From DASUTW01 sp035513995 (GTDB taxonomy: Bacteria; Actinomycetota; UBA4738; CALAEC01): 44,941 nt of DNA. The position numbers were made by a program, and so were the translations under genes. Location of the stretch: positions 1 through 44,941 of the forward strand of contig DATKBL010000135.1 in assembly GCA_035513995.1 (NCBI GenBank), read 5' to 3'. The notes below the pieces were generated by a model. That model worked only from the letters and a program-made list of their open reading frames with translations, was not told the DNA's origin and did no database searches. Below are positions 25,370-32,842 of the stretch, one piece after another. Every line of letters starts with the position of its first letter. Position 1 is the first letter of the stretch.

Positions 25370-26793
25370 CGGGGAGGACGCAGCTGGTCGCGGGGATGAC
25401 GGCGGTGGTGGTCGCCACCACCACCGCCGTCATCCTCGCCCATGGCGGGTCCGAGCTCACGCCCGACGTCGCCGGGGACCCGCGGCCTGGGCCGACCGCC
25501 TCGCCCTCGCCGGAGGCCGCCCCCGCGCTCTCCCTCCGGGTGGGCGGGGTCTCGGCGGTCGCGGTCCGGGGCAGGGTCCCGCCCAGCCGGCTTCGCGCGA
25601 CGAGGCGAGAGGTCGAACGCACCATCGCCGATCTCTACACGAGGGGGTTCGTGGACCCCGAGTCCTGGGCCGGGGGGGACTTCCCCGACCTGGCGGAGCT
25701 CTTCGTCCCCGAGTCGAGGGCCGGGGCGCGCCGCGATCGCAGGGCGCTGACGCTGGGCGAGGCCGCGCGCCGGATCACGGCCGTCCGCGCGCCGCGGGCA
25801 CGGGTCCGTATGCGGGTGCTCACCGACGAGGCGCGGAGACCCACCGCCACGCTCGCGGAGGTTCGCTTCGCGGCCACGGCCCTCCAGGGAGAGGGGGAGG
25901 CGAGGATCCGGCACAGCGGCTCGTACCTGCTTCGCCCGATGGGGGGTCGCTGGCGCATCGTCTCCTACGACATCAGGGCGCGGGTGCCTCCCGCCCGCAC
26001 GGTACGCCGCACGATCGACGCCCCCGCGCCTCGACCCGGGCTCGTCTTCCTGCTGGCGATCGGCAGCGACGCGCGGGCGGGGGAGCGCGTGGCCGGCGCC
26101 CGCGCCGACTCGCTGCACATCATCGGCGTCAACCTACGGAAGGGGAGCGCGGCGATCGTGGGTATCCCCCGCGACTCGTACGTCCCGATCCCGGGCGTGG
26201 GCACCCGGAAGATCAACGAAGGGCTCGTGTACGGGGGCCCGGAGCTGATGGTGCGGACCGTCGAGCAGCTCAGCGGCATCCCGATCGACGGCTACCTCCT
26301 CACCGGCTTCCGCGACTTCCGCAGCGCGGTAACCCACGTCGGCGGGGTGATGACGACGATCCCGTATGCGATGAACGATGCGGCCTCAGAAGCGTACTTC
26401 CGCCCGGGGAGGAAGCGGCTCAAGGGCCCCGATGCTTTGGCGTTCTCGCGCAACCGATATGGCGTGCCGGGCGGGGACTTCGGACGGTCGCTGAACCAGG
26501 GACGACTGATCCTCGACTCCCTGCGCGAGTTCCGAGCCGACGTGCGACGCGACCCGGCCGGTTTGTTCCGGTGGGTCGCGGTCGGTGCCCGCTACATCGA
26601 AACCGACCTGAGCCTGGCCGAGATGCTCGGGATGCTGCTCGCGACCACGACCGTCGACCCCGGCACGGTTCGCAACGTCGTCGTGTCCGGGACGGGCGGC
26701 ATGGTGGGCGGGCAGAGCGTCGTCCACCTCGGGTCCGGCGCGCAGGCGATCTTCCGGGACCTCCGGCGCGACGGCGTGCTGAACGGCCGCTGA
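25366..26793 (+). CDS. LytR-CpsA-Psr (LCP) family protein with extra N-terminal domain
   Basis: 475 aa, GTG overlapping the upstream oxidase stop. One N-terminal membrane segment (LVAGMTAVVVATTTAVILA), a Pro/Ser/Ala linker, then a ~140-residue domain (about 70-210) ending in SYLLRPMGGRWRIVSYDIRA, which reads like an NTF2/SnoaL-type cone fold. The LCP catalytic domain begins about 230: LLAIGSDAR (D235, R237), RADSLHIIGVN (R246, D248), GIPRDSYVPIP (R269, D270), KINEGLVYGG. LCP enzymes transfer lipid-linked glycopolymers to peptidoglycan on the outer face of the membrane. It seems out of place behind catabolic genes; perhaps it is simply the last cistron by chance. Confidence 0.88.
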   Translation: MTGRTQLVAGMTAVVVATTTAVILAHGGSELTPDVAGDPRPGPTASPSPEAAPALSLRVGGVSAVAVRGRVPPSRLRATRREVERTIADLYTRGFVDPESWAGGDFPDLAELFVPESRAGARRDRRALTLGEAARRITAVRAPRARVRMRVLTDEARRPTATLAEVRFAATALQGEGEARIRHSGSYLLRPMGGRWRIVSYDIRARVPPARTVRRTIDAPAPRPGLVFLLAIGSDARAGERVAGARADSLHIIGVNLRKGSAAIVGIPRDSYVPIPGVGTRKINEGLVYGGPELMVRTVEQLSGIPIDGYLLTGFRDFRSAVTHVGGVMTTIPYAMNDAASEAYFRPGRKRLKGPDALAFSRNRYGVPGGDFGRSLNQGRLILDSLREFRADVRRDPAGLFRWVAVGARYIETDLSLAEMLGMLLATTTVDPGTVRNVVVSGTGGMVGGQSVVHLGSGAQAIFRDLRRDGVLNGR

Positions 26794-26794
26794 G

Positions 26795-27211
26795 TCAGGA
26801 CGACTCGACCCTCGCGCCATCGTCGTCGGCGACGACCCTGAGCCGATCCCCGGTTTGCAGGCGCCGGTGATCTGGCGCGTCGAGGACGACCACCGGGCAC
26901 GCGGCCCCGTAGAGCTCCGCCGCCACCACGCTCCCCAGCGCGATGATCGGATCCGGCTCGAGCAGGAGGACGGCGGCGGGCGCCGTGGCGGCGCGGATCG
27001 CCTCGGCCAGGACGCTCGAGGCGCTGCTCGAGCCGCGGCCCGAGGGCATGACCACGACGCGCCCGGCCAGGAGCGCGCCGCGCTGAGGATGGTGCGCGTC
27101 GATCAGCATCCCCGAGGCGGGGTCCATACCTCCCCAGAAGGAGAGCGGCTCGGCGAGGACGAGCGCTTCCCCCTCGGCGGCCCCGGGCGCGAGCGTGCGA
27201 CCTTCAGCCAT
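26795..27211 (-). CDS. Aconitase X small (swivel) subunit
   Basis: 138 aa. Matches the AcnX swivel subunit (DUF126): GEALVLAEPLSFWGGMDPASGMLIDAHHPQRGALLAGRVVVMPSGRGSSS is the conserved core, with P56-S57-G58-R59-G60-S61-S62-S63 as the substrate-binding Ser loop. In bacteria small and large subunits together form a dehydratase, shown for several members to be cis-3-hydroxy-L-proline dehydratase. ATG overlaps the end of the large-subunit gene by 8 nt, so production is coupled. Last gene of the minus operon; its stop lies 1 nt from the stop of the convergent LCP gene. Confidence 0.9.
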   Translation of the reverse strand: MAEGRTLAPGAAEGEALVLAEPLSFWGGMDPASGMLIDAHHPQRGALLAGRVVVMPSGRGSSSASSVLAEAIRAATAPAAVLLLEPDPIIALGSVVAAELYGAACPVVVLDAPDHRRLQTGDRLRVVADDDGARVESS

Positions 27212-28472
27212 CCCAGAGCTCCTCGTCGACGGTCACCCGGCCCGCCTGCGCCGAGCGCACGCACTCCTCGAGGCTCCCGAAGACGGCCTCGACGCCGAGG
27301 TTGCCGGGTGCGTAGTACGCCCACTTCCCCGAGTTGGTCATGACGACTCCGTCGGGACGCATGATCGGCGTCACGTAGGTGCAGGTGTCGGTGACGATGC
27401 GGACACCGGCGGCCTCCAGGGCCCCCACCCAGCCGCGGGACTCGATCTCGGGCAGGACGTCGCGGGCGGTCGAGACGTAGCACTCGACGTCGGCGTGGAC
27501 GCGGGCCCCATCGAGGAGGTCGACCAGCCTCCCGAACTCGGAGACGGAGAAGTGGGGGGTGCCCAGGCTGACCCCGGTGAGGCGATCGCCGGCCGTGGTG
27601 GTCAGCTCCTCTCGCGCCGCGCGGAGCCGCTCGGGGCCGATCGCCTCCTCGCGGAGCGGCGCCCGGCCGCCGAGCGCCTCCTCGAGGGTGGGCGCCTCCG
27701 GGGTGAGACCCACCGCGTGGAACAGCGCCACGGAGCCCGACGAGGCCGCCGCGGCGCCGAGCCCCTTCAGATCGTCCTCGGAGGCTCGCTCGGGTAGGCC
27801 GATGAGCACCGGCACGCGGGAGCCGGCGGCCGCGCCCACCACGTGCCCGACGAGCGGATACAGCACGGGGTCCTGGCGAAGCCTGGCGCCGATGCCCTCG
27901 AGGCGGAAGACCACCTCGCCCCGGCGGCGCTCGTCGAGGTGGAGCCCCGCGTTCGGCACGCGGCCGGTGATCGCCGCGCAGATGTCGAGGAAGTCGCCGT
28001 AGCGGTCGGTGCGCGCCCCGAGGACCGAGTTCGCGAAGACGATGGCGTTCGACTCGGCCCACGCCACGTGCTCGCCGAGGGCCGGCCGCGAGCCGGGGAG
28101 CTGGTACGGGGCGCAGGTCCACGTCGGACGGCACCCCAGGGCGACATAGGCGTCCATCAGCGCGCGAGCTTGGCGGCCGGTCTCGGGGTCGCCCCGGAAG
28201 CGGTCCGGGTGGAGGAGGTCCAGGGAGCCCACGTTCAGCGTCGTGGGGATCGTGACCCGCCCGCCCCCGTCCACGAGGCGACGGGCGAAGTCGAGCCCCG
28301 CCCTCCCGTGGTAGAGGCAGCCGTCGATGTGGGCCCTCGTCACGTCCCGGAGGCGCTCGGCGCCCTGGGCCCGCGCCATCCGCACCAGGACCCGCATCGC
28401 GAGGCGGCCGGCCTCGCCTGCGGCTCCGTCGAGGAGCGCGCGGTCGCGGTCGTCGAGGGCGACGAGGTCCAC
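27204..28472 (-). CDS. Aconitase X catalytic (large) subunit, candidate cis-3-hydroxy-L-proline dehydratase
   Basis: 422 aa from GTG 28472, which starts 1 nt after the OCD-2 stop; the frame stays open further upstream but that part overlaps OCD-2. AcnX (DUF521) features: DVTRAHIDGCLYHGRAGLDF, VTIPTTLNVGSLDLLHPDRF, CRPTWTCAPYQLPGSRPALGEHVAWAESNAIVFANSVLGARTDRYGDFLD, LGTPHFSVSEFGRL, ECYVSTARD, DTCTYVTPIM and TNSGKWAYYAPGNLG. Several conserved Cys can ligate an Fe-S cluster. Characterised bacterial AcnX enzymes dehydrate cis-3-hydroxy-L-proline to Delta1-pyrroline-2-carboxylate; archaeal ones act on phosphomevalonate. Neighbouring OCD genes favour the hydroxyproline-type reaction (inference). 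Confidence 0.92.
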   Translation of the reverse strand: MDLVALDDRDRALLDGAAGEAGRLAMRVLVRMARAQGAERLRDVTRAHIDGCLYHGRAGLDFARRLVDGGGRVTIPTTLNVGSLDLLHPDRFRGDPETGRQARALMDAYVALGCRPTWTCAPYQLPGSRPALGEHVAWAESNAIVFANSVLGARTDRYGDFLDICAAITGRVPNAGLHLDERRRGEVVFRLEGIGARLRQDPVLYPLVGHVVGAAAGSRVPVLIGLPERASEDDLKGLGAAAASSGSVALFHAVGLTPEAPTLEEALGGRAPLREEAIGPERLRAAREELTTTAGDRLTGVSLGTPHFSVSEFGRLVDLLDGARVHADVECYVSTARDVLPEIESRGWVGALEAAGVRIVTDTCTYVTPIMRPDGVVMTNSGKWAYYAPGNLGVEAVFGSLEECVRSAQAGRVTVDEELWDG

Positions 28473-28473
28473 C

Positions 28474-29451
28474 TCAGGAGAGCTCGCGGCCGAGGCCGGC
28501 CGCCGTCGCCCCCTGCAGCGCCAGCGACGCCACGGCCGCGTCCTGGACGCCCACGCCCGTGAGGTCGGCCACGGTGATCTGCTCGTCGTCGGTGCGGCCG
28601 GGGTGGGCACCCGTCACGAGGTCTCCGAGCTGCGCGTCGACGTCGTCGCGTGTCACGACCCCCGCCTCGAGCGCGTGATGCAGCTCGCCCTTCTCCGCGG
28701 CCTGCTCCAGGTCGTCCACGACCAGAACGTCGGCCCGGCGGAGCACCTCGACGTCCAGCTCCTGCTTGGCGGGACCGTCCGAGCCGAGCGCGGTCACGTG
28801 CGCCCCCGGGGCCAGCCACGCCGCGCGGACGAGCGGCTCGCGCGCCGGGGTCGCTGTGACGACCAGGTCGGCCTCGCGCACCGCCGACTCGACGTCGTCG
28901 GCGACCGCCACGTCGGCGCCGAGCTCCTCGCGCATCTCGGCGGCGAACCGCTCCGCGTTCGCCCGATCGCGGCTCCAGGCCTCGACCCGGGGGAGCGTTC
29001 GCACGTCGGCGAGAGCCCGCAGCTGGAAGCGGGCCTCGAGGCCGGCACCGATCATCGCGACCTTCGAGAGCCGCTCGCGCGCCAGGTGACGCGCCGCAAG
29101 CGCCCCGGCGGCGCCCGTGCGCAGGTCGGTCAGGTAGCCGTTGTCGAGCAGGAGGGCCGCCGGCGCGCCCGTCTCGGCGCTGAAGACCAGGACGAGCCCC
29201 GTCCCCACCGGAAGGCCCTTCGCGGGGTTGTCGTACCAGCCGCCGGCCACCTTGATCGCGAAGTGCGGCGCCTCGCGCATGTGCGCGCCCTTCACGTGCA
29301 CGTCTCCGTTGAACTCCGTGATGTCGAGGTAGATCACCCCCGGGAGGCGAGCCTCGCCCCGAGAGAGGGCCGCGAACGCCTCGGCCACGGCCTCCAGGGC
29401 GTCCTTGGTCGAGACCGACCCTCGGATCTCCTCCTCGGACAGCAGCAGCAC
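28474..29451 (-). CDS. Ornithine cyclodeaminase / mu-crystallin family protein (OCD-2), candidate Delta1-pyrroline-2-carboxylate reductase
   Basis: 325 aa, GTG start. OCD-family features: PHFAIKVAGGWYDNPAKGLPVGTGLVLVFSAETGAPAALLLDNGYLTDLRTGAAGALAARHLA and the Rossmann motif VAMIGAGLEARFQLRAL; late GVGVQDAAVASLAL matches the family C-terminus. The residue pattern around the pocket differs from OCD-1, so the two are distant paralogues rather than a recent duplication. Placed directly upstream of AcnX with 1 nt between genes, the arrangement known for the AcnX / pyrroline-2-carboxylate reductase pair. I infer NAD(P)H-dependent reduction of the AcnX product to L-proline or an analogue. Confidence 0.87.
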   Translation of the reverse strand: MLLLSEEEIRGSVSTKDALEAVAEAFAALSRGEARLPGVIYLDITEFNGDVHVKGAHMREAPHFAIKVAGGWYDNPAKGLPVGTGLVLVFSAETGAPAALLLDNGYLTDLRTGAAGALAARHLARERLSKVAMIGAGLEARFQLRALADVRTLPRVEAWSRDRANAERFAAEMREELGADVAVADDVESAVREADLVVTATPAREPLVRAAWLAPGAHVTALGSDGPAKQELDVEVLRRADVLVVDDLEQAAEKGELHHALEAGVVTRDDVDAQLGDLVTGAHPGRTDDEQITVADLTGVGVQDAAVASLALQGATAAGLGRELS

Positions 29452-29463
29452 CCCGCCCCCCCC

Positions 29464-30618
29464 TCAGGTCAGGACGTCGTCGAGCGCCTCGAGGGCCCGC
29501 ATCACGTCGTCCTCGTCGTTGTAGAGATGGGGCGAGAAGCGCAGCGCGCCCAGGCGCGGGGCGACGTGGACGCCCCGGTCGGCGAGGGCGCCGGCCACCT
29601 CGAACACGTCGCGTCCGGGGAACCGGCCCGCGACGATCGTGCCGCGTGCCTCCGGATCCTCGGGCGTGAGCGGCTCGGCCCCCCGGGTCCGAAGGCCCTC
29701 GGCCAGCAGGTCGCAGAGGCGCCGGTCGTGCTCGTGGATCTTGTCGACCCCTACCTCCAGGAGGTAGCGGGTCGCGGCGCCGAGGGAGATCCCCGCCTCG
29801 TAGGCCACCGTGGCGTACTCCATCCGGCGTCCGCCGGCGGCCAGGGCGATGCTCGTCGCGTCGAACGCCATCGCTCCCTCCCCGGTAGTCCGCCAGCCGA
29901 CGAACGGCGGCCGGAAGCGCTCGGCGACCTCGGGCCGGAGGTAGGCGAACGCGGCACCCGGGACGCCGGTCAGCCACTTGTAGGCGCTGGCGATGACGAT
30001 GTCCTGGTCGGTCGCGCGCACGTCCAGCGGCACCGCGCCCGAGGACTGGGTGGTGTCGAGGATCAGCAGCGCGTCGTGGGCATGGGCCAGGTCGGCGAGC
30101 GCCTCGGGATCGAGGAGGTGGCCGGTCGCGTACTGGACGTGGCTGATGCAGATCGCGGCGGTGCCCGCGTCCACGTGCTCGGCGACGCGGTCGAGCGTGA
30201 GGCTCAGCGGGTCGGCCAGCGCCGGGACCAGCCGAACGTCGAGGCCGCCGTCCTCGGCGAGACGCAGCCAGGGGTAGGTGACGCTGGGAAACTCGAGGTC
30301 GATGGAGACGACGTTCTGCTCTTCCCCGGGGCGCAGCCACCACGCGACCTGGCAGAGTGCCTCGGTCGCGCTCGTCATCACCGCGATGTCTCCGGCCTCA
30401 CACCCCAACAGCGCGGCCGCGGATCCGCGCACGCCCTCGTACACGCGGTTCTCGGCCTCGTCGTCGAGGTTGATCGTCCCCAGGTGGACGACCTCGTCTT
30501 CGAACTCCCGCATCTCCTCGCGGATGGGGACGGCGGTCAGCGAGATCGAAGCGGAGTTGAGATAGGTTGCGCCCGAAGGGATGGGGAAGTCGTCCTTGGG
30601 CACCAGGGGTCCGCTCAT
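29464..30618 (-). CDS. Class V aminotransferase-fold PLP enzyme (CefD/cysteine desulfurase-like), copy 1
   Basis: 384 aa. Fold type I: SATEALCQVAWWL (cofactor phosphate region), ISHVQYATGH (H160), LILDTTQSSG (D188, Q191) and Schiff-base lysine K214 in SAYKWLTG. Overall closest in character to isopenicillin-N epimerase/kynureninase/SufS-like proteins. The mobile Cys loop of cysteine desulfurases is not seen. Possible activities: epimerase, lyase or aminotransferase; I cannot decide. Located between its paralogue (18 nt upstream) and OCD-2 (12 nt downstream). ATG with GGAGACG-type ribosome site. Confidence 0.85.
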   Translation of the reverse strand: MSGPLVPKDDFPIPSGATYLNSASISLTAVPIREEMREFEDEVVHLGTINLDDEAENRVYEGVRGSAAALLGCEAGDIAVMTSATEALCQVAWWLRPGEEQNVVSIDLEFPSVTYPWLRLAEDGGLDVRLVPALADPLSLTLDRVAEHVDAGTAAICISHVQYATGHLLDPEALADLAHAHDALLILDTTQSSGAVPLDVRATDQDIVIASAYKWLTGVPGAAFAYLRPEVAERFRPPFVGWRTTGEGAMAFDATSIALAAGGRRMEYATVAYEAGISLGAATRYLLEVGVDKIHEHDRRLCDLLAEGLRTRGAEPLTPEDPEARGTIVAGRFPGRDVFEVAGALADRGVHVAPRLGALRFSPHLYNDEDDVMRALEALDDVLT

Positions 30619-30636
30619 CGTCTCCTCTCGGAAGGG

Positions 30637-31803
30637 TCAGTCCTCGTCGGGCGTCTCCAGGATGCGCTGGAGCTCCTGGAGGGCGCGTTCCGCGTCGGAC
30701 TCGTCGTTGTACAGGTGCGGGGAGAAGCGCACGCCGCCCAGCCGCGGGCCGGCGATCACGCCGGCGGCGATCAGCCGCTCGACCAGGCGCTCGGGACGGC
30801 GGCCGCCGAACCGGGCGTTGACGATGCTCCCGCGCGCGGCCTCCCGGGGAGCGGAGATCAGCGAGCCCCCCAGCTCCTCCAGCCCCGCGGCGAGCTTGTC
30901 GGCCAGCCCGAGGTCGTGCTCGAGGATCCGGTCGATCCCCACGCCGAGGAGGTACTCGATGGCCTCGCCCAGCCCCACGCCCGAGGGGTAGGCGACCGTC
31001 GAGTACTCGAGCCTGCGAGCGCCCTGGGTGAGCGGCATCCGGGTCGCGTCGAAGTCCGGCGGGTCGACGGTGCTCCTCCACCCGATCAGGGGAGGGAGGA
31101 ACCGCTCCGCGATGCGGGGGTGCAGATAGCAGAGCGCGGCACCGAACGTGGCGCAGAGCCACTTGTAGGCGCCGCTGACGAGCACGTCAACGTCGGCGGC
31201 CCGCACGTCGATCGGGATCATGCCGGCCGACTGGGTGGCGTCGACGACGGCCAGGGCTCCGTGCGCGTGGGCGAGGTCGGCCACCGCGCGCATGTCGAGC
31301 AGATGGCCGGTCGCGTACTGGACGTGGCTGACGCAGATCGCCGCCGTTCGCTCGTCGACGAGCTCCGCGACGTCCTCGATCGAGAGGGCGACGGGGGCGT
31401 CCTGGGCGCGCACCAGCCTCACCTCGAGCCCCGTCTCCTCGGCGATCCGCATCCACGGGTACGTGACGCTCGGGAACTCGATGTCGATGGAGACGACGTT
31501 CTGCCCCTCGCCGGGGCGCAGCCACCACGCGACCTGGCCCAGGGCCTCGGTGGCGCTGGTGGTCACGGCGATATCGGCCGGCTCGGCTCCCAACAGGCGG
31601 GCGGCGCGCGCGCGCACGCCATCGTAGACGCGCGCCTCGGCCGCGTCGTCGAAGCCGATCGTGCCCCGGCCGTAGATCTCCTCCTCGAATCGCTGGACGG
31701 CCTCCCGAACGGGGAGGGGCATGAGCGCGATGGAGGCTGCGTTCAGGTAGCGCGCCTCCTCCAGGACTGGGAAGTCGCCACGCGGTGCCAACGAGGCCGA
31801 CAT
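30637..31803 (-). CDS. Class V aminotransferase-fold PLP enzyme, copy 2
   Basis: 388 aa from ATG 31803 (ATG 31812 also possible). It aligns without gaps to copy 1 over the first ~215 residues, so H160, D188, Q191 and K214 fall at identical positions (GAYKWLCATF); shared blocks include QNVVSID-EFPSVTYPW and HVQYATGHLLD. Differences cluster around the active-site rim (TGVPGAAFAY in copy 1, CATFGAALCY here) and near the C-terminus. This indicates an old tandem duplication with two functions or a heterodimer. First gene of the five-gene minus operon; upstream is the divergent polar-amino-acid transporter. Confidence 0.85.
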   Translation of the reverse strand: MSASLAPRGDFPVLEEARYLNAASIALMPLPVREAVQRFEEEIYGRGTIGFDDAAEARVYDGVRARAARLLGAEPADIAVTTSATEALGQVAWWLRPGEGQNVVSIDIEFPSVTYPWMRIAEETGLEVRLVRAQDAPVALSIEDVAELVDERTAAICVSHVQYATGHLLDMRAVADLAHAHGALAVVDATQSAGMIPIDVRAADVDVLVSGAYKWLCATFGAALCYLHPRIAERFLPPLIGWRSTVDPPDFDATRMPLTQGARRLEYSTVAYPSGVGLGEAIEYLLGVGIDRILEHDLGLADKLAAGLEELGGSLISAPREAARGSIVNARFGGRRPERLVERLIAAGVIAGPRLGGVRFSPHLYNDESDAERALQELQRILETPDED

Positions 31804-31846
31804 GGCCCACATCCTGGCACAGGGCCGCCGCATCACGCCACGCGGC

Positions 31847-31875
31847 TTGTGGTCCGTGGCGGGCGTCCCTAGGAT
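31847..31875 (+). promoter_or_regulatory. Promoter of the polar amino acid transporter operon
   Basis: TTGTGG (31847-31852), 17 bp, TAGGAT (31870-31875). Predicted start near 31882. Confidence 0.65.
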
Positions 31876-31895
31876 TCCCTGGGAAGAGGGAATCC
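31872..31895. promoter_or_regulatory. Perfect inverted repeat overlapping the -10 and start site, candidate operator
   Basis: GGATTCCCT-GGGAAG-AGGGAATCC: 9-bp arms and a 6-bp spacer. It covers the end of the -10 and the predicted transcription start of the transporter operon. A DNA operator or an mRNA 5' hairpin are both possible. Confidence 0.6.
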
Positions 31896-31911
31896 ACGAA
31901 GGGAGGCATCC

Positions 31912-32760
31912 GTGCGCAAGCATCGGTACCTGTGGCTGGTCGGAGCGCTCACCGCGCTCGTGCTCGTGGCCGGCGCCTGCAACGGCGAGGCCGATCCAGA
32001 CCCCGATCCAGACCCCGATCCGACCGAGACCGAGGAGACGGGTCCGGCGATCGAGACCCTGGAAGCTGGGGTGCTCACGGTCGGGTCCGACATCCCGTAT
32101 CCGCCATTCGAGTATCGGGAGGGCGGCGAGGTCGTCGGGTTCGACATCGACCTGATCACCGAGGCCGCGACCCGGCTCGGGCTCGAGGTCTCGGTCATCG
32201 ACACCGACTTCGACACGATCTTCACTCAGCTCGCGGGCGGGCGGTTCGACGTGGTGGCCTCGGCCACCACGATCACCCCGGAGCGCGAGGAGGAAATCAA
32301 CTTCACGGAGGGCTACTACAACTCCCAGCAGTCGCTGACGGTGCTCGCGGACAGCGGCATCACCAGCGTGGACGAGCTGGGTGAGGAGCACTCCGTGTCG
32401 GTGCAGCGCGGCACGACCGGGGAGGCGTGGGCCGAGGAAAACCTGGCCCCGCAGGGCGTCACGCTCCGGACCTTCCAGCAGACACCGGACCTATACGCGG
32501 CGGTCGAGGGTGGGGCGGTCGACGGCACGATCAACGACGAGCCGTCGGCGATCGTCGAGGTGGCGGCACGCGAGGGGCTGGAGATCGTGCAGACGATCGA
32601 CACGGGCGAGGTGTACGGCTTCGCCGTCAACCCGGCGAACGAGCCGCTCCTCGACGAGCTGAATCGGGTGCTGGCCGAGATGATCGAGGACGGCGCGTAC
32701 GAACAGATCTACGCGCAGTACCCGGATCTGCCGCCCGGCGGGAACGTGGCGGCAGGCTAG
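31912..32760 (+). CDS. Polar amino acid-type ABC transporter substrate-binding lipoprotein
   Basis: 282 aa, GTG with GGGAGG upstream. Lipobox LVAGAC (C23), then an acidic linker of five Pro-Asp dipeptides. Type II periplasmic-binding fold (SBP_bac_3): LTVGSDIPYPPFEYREGGEVVGFDIDLITEAATRLG, GGRFDVVASATTITPEREEEINFTEGYYNSQQSL, SVQRGTTGEAWAEENL. The conserved binding residues of the family (the PPF/E cluster, TTITPER Arg) are present, so an alpha-amino acid ligand is likely. Divergent from the AcnX operon, which suggests the imported compound feeds it. Confidence 0.92.
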   Translation: MRKHRYLWLVGALTALVLVAGACNGEADPDPDPDPDPTETEETGPAIETLEAGVLTVGSDIPYPPFEYREGGEVVGFDIDLITEAATRLGLEVSVIDTDFDTIFTQLAGGRFDVVASATTITPEREEEINFTEGYYNSQQSLTVLADSGITSVDELGEEHSVSVQRGTTGEAWAEENLAPQGVTLRTFQQTPDLYAAVEGGAVDGTINDEPSAIVEVAAREGLEIVQTIDTGEVYGFAVNPANEPLLDELNRVLAEMIEDGAYEQIYAQYPDLPPGGNVAAG

Positions 32761-32785
32761 GAGCGGAGGAAACGAGGGAGCGAGC

Positions 32786-32821
32786 GAGGGTGGGCCCGCC
32801 GGGATCGGCGGGCCCACCCTC
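32786..32821 (+). terminator. Strong GC hairpin after the binding protein gene
   Basis: GAGGGTGGGCCCGCC / GGCGGGCCCACCCTC, a perfect 15-bp stem with loop GGGATC, followed by GTCGTTCC. No long U-tract, so probably partial termination or mRNA stabilisation before the permease gene. Same placement as the hairpin at 17669. Confidence 0.75.
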
Positions 32822-32842
32822 GTCGTTCCAGGGGGGTCCCGG

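Noticed and set aside
22255..29451. Ectoine degradation (EutC-type OCD protein)
   Set aside because: No EutB, DoeA or DoeB partner genes are present.
29464..31803. SufS/IscS cysteine desulfurases
   Set aside because: No Suf/Isc genes nearby and no catalytic Cys loop seen; context is amino acid catabolism.
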